Origin: Hyphomonadaceae bacterium BRH_c29
GTDB lineage: Bacteria; Pseudomonadota; Alphaproteobacteria; Caulobacterales; Hyphomonadaceae
DNA length: 64,000 bases
Assembly: GCA_000961695.1 (NCBI GenBank)
Contig: LADW01000077.1
Span: forward strand, 95,964-159,963
Reading direction: 5' to 3'
Shown: piece by piece, positions 9,781 to 19,725 of the stretch
How the letters are laid out: each line of letters starts with the position of its first letter
How positions within the stretch are numbered: the stretch's first letter is position 1
Notes under the pieces: model-generated
Seen by the model: only the letters and a program-made list of their open reading frames with translations
Told to the model about the DNA's origin: nothing
Databases searched by the model: none
Made by a program: the position numbers and the translations under genes

Positions 9781-10479
9781 CTAGCCCGCTTTGGCCAGAG
9801 TATTCAGCACTTTGTTGCCACCGCCTTCAATCTTCTTCTGCCGCATCATGTTCAGGATCATGCCGAACACGACGCGCAGGATAATCAGGATCAGCACGCC
9901 CAGCAGAGGCTGGCCAAACGCCAGCATCAGGCCCGCACCGAGAATGATCGCCACATGCAGCGTCACGATCCGGCCATAGGGTGCGAACATCTCCACCTGG
10001 ATCTCGGCTGTGCGATAGCCGCCTCGCAGGATGAAATCGACGAGGTAGAAAAGCGCGTTCACCGCAATGATGGCGGTGACGAACCAGGTCATGTGGCTGC
10101 CGGTGCCGAGCGCCCAGTCGATCAGCGACCGCATCCCGTTTACCCCCGGCCCTTCAATGTCTCCATCGCCACCGGCAAAGGCACGCAGGAAAATGCCGTG
10201 GCCGAAACAGAACATGCCGTAGTGGACTGTGAAGAAGGGCACCATGAACAGGGCAATCGCCAGATTGACGATATTGCCCGCCACCGTGCCGATCATGCGC
10301 AGCGCCGTGAAAGCCCCGATGATCAGGTTCTCCAGCCAGTAGAGCGCTACCAGCGGCACGGCCTTCCAGCCGAAAAAGACCACGGCGATCACGGGCAACA
10401 GGTCTACCAGCAGGCTCGCCCAGGCGAGCGGGTCGCGATAAGTCCGCGCGAACAGGTCCGGATCGAAAAAGCGCTTCAT
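9781..10479 (-). CDS. DUF6498-like multi-pass membrane protein
   Basis: Multiple TM helices; FFGWKAVPLVALYWLENLIIGAFTALRM. Confidence 0.6.
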   Translation of the reverse strand: MKRFFDPDLFARTYRDPLAWASLLVDLLPVIAVVFFGWKAVPLVALYWLENLIIGAFTALRMIGTVAGNIVNLAIALFMVPFFTVHYGMFCFGHGIFLRAFAGGDGDIEGPGVNGMRSLIDWALGTGSHMTWFVTAIIAVNALFYLVDFILRGGYRTAEIQVEMFAPYGRIVTLHVAIILGAGLMLAFGQPLLGVLILIILRVVFGMILNMMRQKKIEGGGNKVLNTLAKAG

Positions 10480-10503
10480 TGAGGGTCCCCACCCGTGTCT
10501 CGA

Positions 10504-11175
10504 CTAGCTGCCCGGATTGTAGGCCGGGAACTCGAACGGGTTGCGGGGATCAAGCCCCTTGGACCCTCTGGGATTGTTGTAGTTCCCTGTGAGGATCTCG
10601 AAGTGGAGATGGATGGCCGTCGCATTGCCGGACTGCCCCATCATGCCGAGTTCCTGGCCGAAGCCGACTTCCGCGCCGGCCTGAATGCCCTCAGAAAAAT
10701 AGGCCAAGTGGGCATAGCGCGTGTAGACCCCGCCGCCATGATCGATCAGCACCATATTGCCATAACCAGTCGACACGCGCGCCTCGAGGATGCGCCCCGG
10801 CGCTGCGGAATAGACCGGGCCAGCTGGCACGGATTGCAGGTCGATCCCGTCATGACGGCGCGCCGAGCGGAAGCCGAAGCCGGACGAGAGGCAGACATCG
10901 TTCGACGGCGCCGTCGCCAGCACGATCTGCCCCACCACGATGATCGGCTTGTAGTCGGTGACCCAGAAGTCAGAATCCATGGGCGGCGCGTTGGTGACAT
11001 AGATGCCGCCGCACGAGCGCAGGTAAGCATTCGGCTGGAAGGTGCCCTGGACAGTGGCCGTGACCTGTGGCGGGCCGGGGGGCGGCGTGTAGGTTCGCAC
11101 CTGTACTGGCGCCGGCGCGGACGCACACGCAGCCAGGAAAACAAGTGTGAGGGCAGCCCCCAGCAGCCTTATCAT
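10504..11175 (-). CDS. M23 family metallopeptidase, lipoprotein
   Basis: Lipobox LAACAS; GFRSARRHDGIDL, YGNMVLIDHGGGVYTRYAHL, HLHFEI. Confidence 0.88.
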   Translation of the reverse strand: MIRLLGAALTLVFLAACASAPAPVQVRTYTPPPGPPQVTATVQGTFQPNAYLRSCGGIYVTNAPPMDSDFWVTDYKPIIVVGQIVLATAPSNDVCLSSGFGFRSARRHDGIDLQSVPAGPVYSAAPGRILEARVSTGYGNMVLIDHGGGVYTRYAHLAYFSEGIQAGAEVGFGQELGMMGQSGNATAIHLHFEILTGNYNNPRGSKGLDPRNPFEFPAYNPGS

Positions 11176-12503
11176 GCCGTTACCTTCACCCGTTTCGCGC
11201 CCCGCTCAATCTCCTTTGTGAGGTCTCGACAATAAAGGTTAAAATCAACCTGCATCCGGTGGCGCGGGCTATCATAGAAATGGCCGAGATGGGCCTTTTC
11301 GTCAGCCGCCGTGACGCGGTCCATCTCTGCAGCATCCGGGAAGGCATAGTCGCCATTGAGGGCCGCGCCGACGAGCTTGGACTGCTGCTCGGCAAAGTTC
11401 ACCAGCGTCGGCAGCGGCTGGGCGAGACCGAGGAAGAAGATCGTCTCCCGGCCCGGTTTCACCATACGCTTGAACAGCGGGAACGTGTTGTCCTTTGGCG
11501 TCAGGTCAGGCTGTTTCAGGAACGGGAAGGTCACGTTGTAGCCGGTCGCCCAGATGATCGCGTCGACCTTCTCGCGGGTCCCGTCGGTGAAGACCACGCC
11601 ATCGCCATCCAGCTTCTCGATGCCGGGCTTCGGCGTGATGTCGCCGCATCCGACGCGCGTGAGGAACTCACCTGACACAGAGGGGTGGCCTTCAAGCGGC
11701 TCGTGATCGGGCTTGGGCAGGCCGTAGTCTTCCATCATGCCGATGGTCTTCTTGATCTTGGCCCGCGCCAGCTTGCGGCCGAGGCTGGACGGCAACCAGG
11801 CCGGCAGCACCGCCTTGTCGGCCGGCTTTCCGTCCATGTATTTCGGCAGCACCCAAACGCCCCGGCGCATCGAGATCAGCAGCTTCGCAGCCAGCGGGCG
11901 CTGGGACAGTTCCGACGAGATGTCCATCGCCGAATTGCCAGCCCCGACAATCATCACGTGCTTGCCGCGGAAATCGTAGGGTTCGAACGGGTCTGTGTAA
12001 TTGTGGGAGTGAACCTGGTAACCATCGAAATGGCCGGGATAGCTCGGCATCCGCGCGTCCCAGTGGTGGCCGTTGGCGACCACGACCGCATCATATTCCC
12101 GGCTCTCCCCCGTCGACAGGGTCACCTTCCAGCGCCCGCCCGGCAGATCTTCGACACTGGTCACGGCCGTATTGAATGTGATCGTGTCGCGCAGGCCGAA
12201 ATGATCTACGTAATCGTGGAAATACTGCAGCAGCTGGGCGTGATGGGGAAAGTCCGGCCAGTGTTCCGGCACGGGATAATCCTCGAAAGCGAGGCGCCAT
12301 TTCGACGTGTCGATATGCAGGCTCTGATAGCAGGACGAGGCGCCGTTGGGGTTCTTGTAATACCAGTTCCCGCCGATATCGTCCGACATCTCGAAACAGT
12401 CATACGGCAGGTCATAATCCTTGAGGCGCTTGGCCATCGTAAAGCCCGAGCACCCCGCCCCGATAATGCAAGTTTTTGGCTTGCTTCCTGCGTCAAATGC
12501 CAT
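11172..12503 (-). CDS. flavin-containing monooxygenase
   Basis: CIIGAGCSGFTMAKRL (FAD), VMIVGAGNSAMDI (NADPH), SYPGHFDGYQVHSHNYTDP; start set at ATG 12503 with GGAGGA upstream rather than the ORF-track start at 13097. Confidence 0.88.
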   Translation of the reverse strand: MAFDAGSKPKTCIIGAGCSGFTMAKRLKDYDLPYDCFEMSDDIGGNWYYKNPNGASSCYQSLHIDTSKWRLAFEDYPVPEHWPDFPHHAQLLQYFHDYVDHFGLRDTITFNTAVTSVEDLPGGRWKVTLSTGESREYDAVVVANGHHWDARMPSYPGHFDGYQVHSHNYTDPFEPYDFRGKHVMIVGAGNSAMDISSELSQRPLAAKLLISMRRGVWVLPKYMDGKPADKAVLPAWLPSSLGRKLARAKIKKTIGMMEDYGLPKPDHEPLEGHPSVSGEFLTRVGCGDITPKPGIEKLDGDGVVFTDGTREKVDAIIWATGYNVTFPFLKQPDLTPKDNTFPLFKRMVKPGRETIFFLGLAQPLPTLVNFAEQQSKLVGAALNGDYAFPDAAEMDRVTAADEKAHLGHFYDSPRHRMQVDFNLYCRDLTKEIERGAKRVKVTA

Positions 12504-12513
12504 TGTTTCCTCC

Positions 12514-12526
12514 TGACCTGAGGTCA
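12514..12526. promoter_or_regulatory. 13-bp palindrome TGACCT-G-AGGTCA between divergent genes
   Basis: Perfect 6-1-6 inverted repeat upstream of the FMO RBS and the divergent thioesterase gene. Confidence 0.4.
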
Positions 12527-12593
12527 TGTGTATTTTATAAGCTTCCCGGATGTTATCCGAGGCAAAAGGCACGTCAAATGAATGAGGCCCGAT

Positions 12594-13073
12594 ATGACTG
12601 ATGACGCCACGCCAACCCAGGAACCCTGGCAGATCATGGGCGAAAACATTGAGCTGATGACCGGCGGCATCCCCTGGGGACGCCGGATGAGCTTTCGCGT
12701 GACCAAGCTGGAAAAGGGCCGTGTCTGGGGCGTGCAGCCCTGGAAAGAGCGCCTTGTGGGCGACCCGGACACAGGCGTGATCCATGGCGGCGTGCTGACG
12801 GCCTTCCTCGACAACCTGTCCGGCATGGCGGCAAGCTCGTCCCTCAACGAGGCCCGGTTCGTCTCCACGCTGGACCTCAGGATCGATTATATGCGACCGG
12901 CCGAGCCAAAGCGTGAGATCATCGGCGAGGCCGAGTGCTATCACATCACCCGCAATGTCTGCTTCACCCATGCCTGGGCCTATCATGAGAACCGAGACAA
13001 GGTGATCGCCACTGCCGCAGGTGCCTTCGCCATCAACATGCCCCGCGCGATCAGCACGATGAGACCCTTCTGA
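12594..13073 (+). CDS. PaaI-family (hotdog) thioesterase
   Basis: GVIHGGVLTAFLDNLSGMAA ... LDLRIDYMRPAE. Confidence 0.82.
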   Translation: MTDDATPTQEPWQIMGENIELMTGGIPWGRRMSFRVTKLEKGRVWGVQPWKERLVGDPDTGVIHGGVLTAFLDNLSGMAASSSLNEARFVSTLDLRIDYMRPAEPKREIIGEAECYHITRNVCFTHAWAYHENRDKVIATAAGAFAINMPRAISTMRPF

Positions 13074-13074
13074 C

Positions 13075-13509
13075 ATGACCGACGACACCCCCCTCATCAG
13101 CCGCGCTGACCAGGTTTATGCCTTCCTTGGCCGCACACCCTTTGCGCAGGAAATCGGCATGCGCTGTGAGGTCATGGGCGACGAGATGACCGCGATCATG
13201 CCGTTTCAGGACAAGCTGATCGGGAATATCGCGATCAAGGCCCTGCACGGAGGCGCCATCGGCGCGTTTCTGGAGCTGACCGCCATGGCGCAGGTTTTCC
13301 TTGTCGCCGAGCACCTGACCCGCCCGCCGCGGCCGATCAATATGACGATCGACTATCTGCGCCAGGGCCACGCAAAGGACACGTATGCGCGGGCGACCAT
13401 TACAAAGATGGGCCGGCGCATGTGCTCGGTACAGGCAGAGGCCTGGCAGGATGAGCGTTCGAAACCGGTCACGACCTTGCTGGCGCACTTCATGGTGGGC
13501 GGTGAGTAA
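13075..13509 (+). CDS. PaaI-family (hotdog) thioesterase
   Basis: IKALHGGAIGAFLELTAMAQ ... INMTIDYLRQGHAKDTYARATI. Confidence 0.82.
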   Translation: MTDDTPLISRADQVYAFLGRTPFAQEIGMRCEVMGDEMTAIMPFQDKLIGNIAIKALHGGAIGAFLELTAMAQVFLVAEHLTRPPRPINMTIDYLRQGHAKDTYARATITKMGRRMCSVQAEAWQDERSKPVTTLLAHFMVGGE

Positions 13510-13534
13510 GCTGTTGGATAAGCCCGCCTTCAGA

Positions 13535-13576
13535 CCGTATAAAACACCGTATAAACACCATGTAAGGACCGTATAA
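13535..13576. repeat. 42-bp intergenic repeat, copy 1
   Basis: CCGTATAAAACACCGTATAAACACCATGTAAGGACCGTATAA; 38/42 identical to 55260-55301; internal CCGTATAA units. Confidence 0.85.
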
Positions 13577-13593
13577 GCGGCCAGAACGTCGCC

Positions 13594-14841
13594 CTAGTCC
13601 GCGCTGACTTCCGGAAAGGCGCGGGTGAGCTGACGGTTCCACTCGAACTGGACCTGCCAGTTGACGTCGGTCTCGTCCATCAGCGCCAAGCGCACAATGA
13701 CGAGATCCCGGCTGGGAACGATCCAGATCGTCTGACCTTCATGGCCCTGCGCGTAGAAGGCGTCCTCCCAGGCAGGTGTCAGCCAGAAGCCCATGCCGTA
13801 GAAATCCGCGTTTGAGCCCGGCGCCGGGCTGCGCGCCTGATCGACCCAACCTTCCGGCAACAGGCGCGCCCCATCCCACACGCCATCGCGCAGGTAGAGA
13901 TAGCCGAATTTCGCATAGTCCCGCGCAGAGGCCCAGACGTTCGAGCCGCCGAGATACGTGCCAGCCGGATCAAACTCCGGCTGGGCATCCATGCCGAGCG
14001 GCTTGAAGAATAGTCGCCGAAACAGAGCCGCTGTCCGACAGGGCTTTGTTTTCTCAAACGCGTCGTTCCATACGTCTTCCGGACCATCATTCGGCAACGT
14101 ATCGGTACAAGAATACAATTCCGGTGCTTCGAGCACTTCCTTCAAACTCAAAGGGGATTCTTGCGGAATCTCATTTTTGCTGACGGCGTCAAGGAGCCGG
14201 TCCTGAACTGCACGCCCGGCCGCATCAAAGCCAGCCGTCGAATAGTTCCAGACCGTGCCCGGCTTGTGCGCCAGCGGGAATTCATCCCGGATGAAACGGA
14301 TGACGTCAAACCGTCCGGGTCCGAACATCATCCGGATCGCGTCGAAGGATTCGAATTCCCCGCCTGCATCTTCCTGATAGTCCAGCCCGTCGGTCATGGT
14401 GATCCATTGGCGCCAGGTGATGGCCGCGCGCGGGTCGCCGACTTCAAAGACGCCGGGCATGGGTGCGTCGATGTCTTCAATCAGGCCGAGTTGGACGGCG
14501 CGGCCGACCAGTGCCGACGTGATGGATTTTGCCAGGCTCCACGAAATATGTTTCGTGTCCGGGCCAAAGCCGTCGCCATAGGCCTCTGCCACAAGCTTGC
14601 CCTTGTAGATGATGACCACACCATGGGTCACGCCCGCCACGTCGTTGCGGCCCCCGGCCATGGCATTGGCGATCAGTTCCCGAACCGCTGCTTCAGCCTC
14701 CGGCGGAATCTCGCCCGTCTCCCAGCTAGATGTCGGCCAGGCGAGGCCCTCGGGCTGCGCCGGCAGCGGCACAAGCGGCTGGGCTGCTACCGCAAAGGGC
14801 ATCAGCAATGCGGCGCACGCGATGAAAAAGTTGCGCACCAT
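13594..14841 (-). CDS. serine hydrolase, beta-lactamase class C/penicillin-binding family, secreted
   Basis: Signal peptide; SWSLAKS (SxxK) motif; VWNYSTAGFD. Confidence 0.85.
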   Translation of the reverse strand: MVRNFFIACAALLMPFAVAAQPLVPLPAQPEGLAWPTSSWETGEIPPEAEAAVRELIANAMAGGRNDVAGVTHGVVIIYKGKLVAEAYGDGFGPDTKHISWSLAKSITSALVGRAVQLGLIEDIDAPMPGVFEVGDPRAAITWRQWITMTDGLDYQEDAGGEFESFDAIRMMFGPGRFDVIRFIRDEFPLAHKPGTVWNYSTAGFDAAGRAVQDRLLDAVSKNEIPQESPLSLKEVLEAPELYSCTDTLPNDGPEDVWNDAFEKTKPCRTAALFRRLFFKPLGMDAQPEFDPAGTYLGGSNVWASARDYAKFGYLYLRDGVWDGARLLPEGWVDQARSPAPGSNADFYGMGFWLTPAWEDAFYAQGHEGQTIWIVPSRDLVIVRLALMDETDVNWQVQFEWNRQLTRAFPEVSAD

Positions 14842-14885
14842 GGCGCTTCTCTCCTACTGTTACAGTTCAGACTTAGGGGAAAAAG

Positions 14886-15218
14886 GTGAGATACGTCAAA
14901 GCGCTTCTCGCGATAACTGTCGCATTGGCCGCAGGGTGCGGGCTGGGGTCGCCCCAGCCGGTGGAGCCTCAGGCGGCTGAGACCAGCGAGACAAGCCATG
15001 CCCAGACCTATACAGCGTTCGGCGCGGTTCATGTCTGTTCCTGCGTGCATGTTTCCGGCCGCAGCATGGAAAGCTGCGAGCAGGATTTCACGACAGATAT
15101 GACGGGTATTTCGTTCAGCAGCGACGGCGATGTCATGCGCGCCTCCGCTTTGGACGGCCAGGTCAGCGCGGAAGCCCGGTTCACGCCGGGCCTCGGCTGC
15201 ACGCTGGTCGCGCCATGA
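14886..15218 (+). CDS. hypothetical Cys-containing lipoprotein
   Basis: Signal peptide with lipobox-like LAAGC; overlaps next gene by 4 bp. Confidence 0.55.
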   Translation: MRYVKALLAITVALAAGCGLGSPQPVEPQAAETSETSHAQTYTAFGAVHVCSCVHVSGRSMESCEQDFTTDMTGISFSSDGDVMRASALDGQVSAEARFTPGLGCTLVAP

Positions 15219-15673
15219 AACGCGCCGCCTTTCTTCTCGTCCTCGCCCTGCTTGGCGCCTGCGTCAGCGCGCCTGAGCAGACGTCAGACCATCCACTTGG
15301 CTGGATCAGTGGCTGCTGGGAAAATATCGATGGCGATTACCGCGAAGTCTGGTCCCGGCCGGACCATGGCTATCTGTTCGGCTATGCCCTCTCTCTGAAG
15401 GGCGACGCGGTGACCTTTTTTGAACAGTCGCGCATCGATCCAGGTAAAGCCCCCGGCGAGGCTTATGTGTTCAATGCCTATCCGGCCGGGAAAGGTCCTT
15501 CCGCCTTTACGGAAATCGAACGCAGCGAAACCAGCATCACCTTCGCAGACCCCAGCCACGACTATCCTCAACGCATCCGCTATGCCCGCGACGGAAACCG
15601 GATGATTGCGGAGATTTCCCTGATCGACGGATCAAAAGGCCAGGGCTTCGCCTTCCGGCGCTGCAGGCACTAG
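15215..15673 (+). CDS. DUF6265-like lipoprotein
   Basis: LLGACVS lipobox; LGWISGCWEN...REVWSRPDHGYLFGYALSLKGD. Confidence 0.65.
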   Translation: MKRAAFLLVLALLGACVSAPEQTSDHPLGWISGCWENIDGDYREVWSRPDHGYLFGYALSLKGDAVTFFEQSRIDPGKAPGEAYVFNAYPAGKGPSAFTEIERSETSITFADPSHDYPQRIRYARDGNRMIAEISLIDGSKGQGFAFRRCRH

Positions 15674-15676
15674 CGC

Positions 15677-16552
15677 TCAGTCGTCCGCCCGGTCGATGTC
15701 TGCCGGCTCACCTGCGAAGAGGCTCTGATATTCGGGCTTCAGGAATTCGTGAAAGTCAGCCTGCGGGATGGTGACATGGTAAGACCCCTCCGCATACGAA
15801 CCGATCTCATACGGCGCATAGTGTAACACAAAGCCGCCCAGCTTGCCGTCTTCAGTCGATGCGATGAGGCTGATATTCCCGGACAGGATATCCGAGACGG
15901 AGATTGCGTCCTTCGATTCGCCAAGGAACATCTGATAGCCATCTGACGTGCCGCTGCGCGACACTTTGGCGTCAGCAATTGCCTCGTAGACCGTGCCTGA
16001 AAGCGCGGTGGCGGCCGCCTCCTGATCGGTGAACAGAAGTCCAATGCGCAATTGGTCTCCCGTCAGCGCATTGTAGATGCGCCCATCGGTCAAGTAGTTG
16101 CCGTGCGCGCCGCCGGTGAACGTGTACTGAAACCCTTCCAGTCCAACCAGAGTGCCTGCGGCGCCGGTGACCCTCCAGTCGATCTTCAGGCCATAGGGGC
16201 GAAAATAGGTCGGGTCGGCCTGCTTGTAGGCTTCGGCGTCAGCCGTCATGGCGTCCAGCCGGATACGGGCATCTTCCACAACGTCCATCGCGATGGCGGG
16301 CGCAAAGGAGAAGACAGCCTCGTCAAAGCGGATATCGGCCTTGATGACGTCATCATCCACGACAATGGAACGCGGCAGGTCCGCGATCCTGGTTGCCATC
16401 GGATCTGGCAGAGCCGCTGCAGGTTCGACAACCGGGGGCTCTTCCGGTTGCGGATCGGTCGCCGGCACTTCGGCGGTTTGCCCCGCCTGGCCACAGGCAC
16501 TGGGAACTGACGCAAGTAACAGCGCCGTGGACAGGATCAGGACGTTTCTCAT
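15677..16552 (-). CDS. DUF3298/RsiV-type extracytoplasmic protein
   Basis: Lipobox; YTFTGGAHGNYLTDGRIYNALTGDQLRIGLLFTDQ; HYAPYEIGSYAEGSYHVTIP. Confidence 0.75.
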   Translation of the reverse strand: MRNVLILSTALLLASVPSACGQAGQTAEVPATDPQPEEPPVVEPAAALPDPMATRIADLPRSIVVDDDVIKADIRFDEAVFSFAPAIAMDVVEDARIRLDAMTADAEAYKQADPTYFRPYGLKIDWRVTGAAGTLVGLEGFQYTFTGGAHGNYLTDGRIYNALTGDQLRIGLLFTDQEAAATALSGTVYEAIADAKVSRSGTSDGYQMFLGESKDAISVSDILSGNISLIASTEDGKLGGFVLHYAPYEIGSYAEGSYHVTIPQADFHEFLKPEYQSLFAGEPADIDRADD

Positions 16553-16561
16553 TTTGCGAAC

Positions 16562-19500
16562 CTACAGGCTGAGAAGTTCGGCGTCACCTCCCTGTGCCGT
16601 GATATTCACCGTGACCGCTCTTTCTGTGGCGAAGCGGTGAAGATAGTGCGGCCCGCCGGCTTTTGGTCCGGTGCCCGACAGGCCCTCCCCGCCGAACGGC
16701 TGAACGCCCACGACAGCGCCGGTCATCGAGCGGTTGACGTAGCAATTGCCCGCCGGCACCGCCGCCTGAACAGCCTTGTGGAAGCTTTCGAGACGGGAAT
16801 GGATGCCCAGCGTCAAGCCATAGCCCTTGGCATGCAGCGCCGCGCCGACCTTGGCCACATCGTCCGGATCATAGCGGACAATGTGCAGGATCGGACCGAA
16901 CTTCTCTTCCGTGATCTGATCGAGGGAGGAGAGTTCCACCAGCGCAGGGCCGAAGCCGTAGCCGTCGCGGCCAATGTCGCCGGCATCGATCTGATGCAGC
17001 ACTTTCACGCCGTCAGTCGCCTTCATTGTCTCCAGGTGGGCCTCCAGCATTTCGCGGGACTCCCCATCAATGATTGGACCGACATCCGTGTCAGGCTGGG
17101 CAGGGTCGCCGAGCTTCAGCTCGTTCATGGCACCGATCAGACCTTCAATCAGGCTGTCTGCCGTGGCTTTCGGAAGGAAGGCGACGCGCAGCGCCGAACA
17201 GCGCTGGCCCGCAGAGCCGAACGCGGACGTGATCATGTCGTCGAGCACTTGCTCGCGCAGGGCGGTCGTGTCGACGAACAGGCCGTTCAGGCCGCCCGTC
17301 TCGGCGATCAGTGGAATGATCGCGCCATCGCGCCCGGCCAGCGTCCGGTTGATCAGGCGCGCCGTGCTCGTGCCGCCCGTGAAACAGACGCCGGACACAC
17401 GCAGGTCTGATGTCAGCTTCGCGCCAACCGTCTCGCCCTTGCCGGGAAGAAGGTGAAGCGCCTCCACCGGCAGGCCGGCCTTGTGGAACAGTTTCACGGC
17501 TTCAAAAGCGATCAGCGGCGATTGCTCGGCAGGCTTTGCGACGACCGTGTTGCCGGCGGCAAGCGCAGCGGCGAGCTGTCCGGTGAAGATGGCCAGCGGG
17601 AAGTTCCACGGGCTGATACAGCAGAAAACGCCTCGTCCGTGCAGGGACAGGTTGTTGGTCTCCCCCGTCGGGCCGGGCAGACGGATCGGGGCGGAGAAAT
17701 CCTTCTCGGCGCCCATCGCATAGTATCGCAGGAAGTCGACCGCTTCGCGCACTTCGGCGACGCCATCATTGAGCGTCTTGCCTGTCTCTTGTGCCATCAG
17801 CGCGATGAGGCGCGGGGCGCCCTCTTCCAGCGCATCGGCCATGGCGCGCAAATGGCTCGCCCGTTTCGGGCCGCCGAGCTTGTTCCAGCCGGGCTGGAAC
17901 TTCACGGCCACATCAAGGGCGCGGTCGATCGCGTCTTCGCTGGCTTCCTTGCAGGCGCCCAGTACCTTTTCCGTGTCGAACGGTACGCGGCAGAGATCTC
18001 CGCCGCCTGTCTCCGCCTTGCCGGACACGATAGCACCGGCGGCGATGGCCGGGCTGTCGCGGAAGGCGCGGACGGCGGAGGCGATGTCATCGCGCACATA
18101 TTGTTGCGACAGGTCCATGCCGGTCGAGTTGCGGCGCTCAGGCCCATAGAGGCGTGGCGGCGTCGGAATGCGCGGGTGCCGACGCGGGCCGGCTTCGACC
18201 TTGGTGATCGGATCGGCGACGACCTGTTCGGCGGGCACGTCCGGATCGAGGAAGGAATGCACGAAGCTTGTATTGGCGCCATTCTCCAGCAGGCGGCGAA
18301 CGAGGTAGGGCAACAGATCCTTATGTGCCCCGACCGGCGCATAGACGCGCACACGATTGCCCGCCTTGGCCGCGCCGTAGAGCGCTTCGCCCATCCCGTG
18401 CAGGCGCTGGAATTCAAAACCGGTGACGCCCATGGAGTCTGCCATCAGGTCCACGGTTGCCAGCGTGTGGGCATTGTGGGTCGCAAATTGCGGATAGAGA
18501 ACAGGGCTCGCCTCCAGCAGCTGTTTCGCGCAGGCGAGATAGTGGAAGTCCGTACCCTGCTTCGTCGTGAAGACGGGGAAGTTGGGGAAGCCTTCGACCT
18601 GGGCATGCTTGATCTCGCTATCCCAGTAAGCGCCTTTCACGAGGCGCACCATGAAGCGCTGGCGCGTGTCGCCGGCCAGCTGTTTCAGCTTTTCGATCAC
18701 ACCGCCGGCACGTTTCTGATAGGCCTGCACGGCAAGGCCAAGTCCCGTCCAGCCTTTCAGGGAAGGCTCGCGGGCCAGATGTTCGAACAGTTTGAGGGAG
18801 AGGACCAGCCGGTCGGCTTCCTCCGCATCGAGACAAAGATTGATGTTCGCATCGGCGGCCTGTTTGCAGAGGCCGAGCAGGCTCGGATAGATTTCCTTGA
18901 TCACGCGAGCCTCATTGACGGCCTCAAAGCGCGGATGCAGCGCGGACAATTTGACCGAAACCCCATTGGCCGCTTCCGGCGCAAGGGCTTTGTCTTTTTC
19001 GGCGGCGACCTGTTCAATCGCGGACTGATAGGCTTTCAGGTAACGCTCGGCATCGGACGCGGTACGCGCGCCCTCCCCCAGCATGTCGAAGCTGAAATGC
19101 GCCGCGTCGCCCTGGCGCACCATACGGCCGCCGCGCTTCAGCGCATCCTTCACGTTCCGGCCAAGGACGAATTGCTCGCCCATGATGCGCATGGCCTGCA
19201 TCATGGCTGCGCGGATCACCGGCTCACCGCTCTCGCGAACCAGGCCGGAGATGAAATCCCCCGGCCCCTTGCGGGCAGCCGCTGGCACGCCGATGACGCG
19301 TCCGGTCAGCATCAGGCCCCAGGTGGAGGCATTGACCAGCCAGGACTCCGACTGACCCTTATGGGTGCCCCAGTTGCCGGAGCGGATCTTCTCTGCGATC
19401 AGGTCGTCGCGGGTCTCGGCGTCCGGCACGCGCAACAGCGCCTCGGCAAGACACATCAGGGCAAGGCCTTCGGCGTTCGACAGGCCGAACTCCTCAAGGA

Positions 19501-19702
19501 AGCTTTCCATCATGCCTTTGCGGCGCCCCATGGCCCGGGCTGTCTCCACCAGATCCAGCGCCCGGCGTGTGGCCGCCTGACGCAATTCGTCACTTACGGG
19601 CGCCTCCTTCAGGAGCGCATCCAGCAGCGCCTCCTCGTCAACGAATTTGTTGGAGTCGAGGGCGTCCCAGACGAAGTGGGTGGAAGTCAGCGTGTCGGTC
19701 AT
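16562..19702 (-). CDS. putA: bifunctional proline dehydrogenase / L-glutamate gamma-semialdehyde dehydrogenase
   Basis: PRODH domain (RFMVRLVKGAYWDSEIKHAQ) plus ALDH domain (ISPWNFPLAIFTGQ, SAGQRCSALR); start set at MTDTLTS; no obvious N-terminal RHH domain. Confidence 0.93.
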   Translation of the reverse strand: MTDTLTSTHFVWDALDSNKFVDEEALLDALLKEAPVSDELRQAATRRALDLVETARAMGRRKGMMESFLEEFGLSNAEGLALMCLAEALLRVPDAETRDDLIAEKIRSGNWGTHKGQSESWLVNASTWGLMLTGRVIGVPAAARKGPGDFISGLVRESGEPVIRAAMMQAMRIMGEQFVLGRNVKDALKRGGRMVRQGDAAHFSFDMLGEGARTASDAERYLKAYQSAIEQVAAEKDKALAPEAANGVSVKLSALHPRFEAVNEARVIKEIYPSLLGLCKQAADANINLCLDAEEADRLVLSLKLFEHLAREPSLKGWTGLGLAVQAYQKRAGGVIEKLKQLAGDTRQRFMVRLVKGAYWDSEIKHAQVEGFPNFPVFTTKQGTDFHYLACAKQLLEASPVLYPQFATHNAHTLATVDLMADSMGVTGFEFQRLHGMGEALYGAAKAGNRVRVYAPVGAHKDLLPYLVRRLLENGANTSFVHSFLDPDVPAEQVVADPITKVEAGPRRHPRIPTPPRLYGPERRNSTGMDLSQQYVRDDIASAVRAFRDSPAIAAGAIVSGKAETGGGDLCRVPFDTEKVLGACKEASEDAIDRALDVAVKFQPGWNKLGGPKRASHLRAMADALEEGAPRLIALMAQETGKTLNDGVAEVREAVDFLRYYAMGAEKDFSAPIRLPGPTGETNNLSLHGRGVFCCISPWNFPLAIFTGQLAAALAAGNTVVAKPAEQSPLIAFEAVKLFHKAGLPVEALHLLPGKGETVGAKLTSDLRVSGVCFTGGTSTARLINRTLAGRDGAIIPLIAETGGLNGLFVDTTALREQVLDDMITSAFGSAGQRCSALRVAFLPKATADSLIEGLIGAMNELKLGDPAQPDTDVGPIIDGESREMLEAHLETMKATDGVKVLHQIDAGDIGRDGYGFGPALVELSSLDQITEEKFGPILHIVRYDPDDVAKVGAALHAKGYGLTLGIHSRLESFHKAVQAAVPAGNCYVNRSMTGAVVGVQPFGGEGLSGTGPKAGGPHYLHRFATERAVTVNITAQGGDAELLSL

Positions 19703-19725
19703 GGTAAAGCCCCATTCAAGCAATG

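Noticed and set aside
12504-13097. N-terminal extension of the FMO ORF (ORF track 11172-13097)
   Set aside because: The extension runs antisense through the PaaI thioesterase; ATG 12503 has an SD and starts right before the FAD-binding motif.
13535-13576. CRISPR-like array (repeated GTATAAAC units)
   Set aside because: Units are 8-12 bp, degenerate and contiguous without 25-40 bp unique spacers, and no cas genes are nearby.
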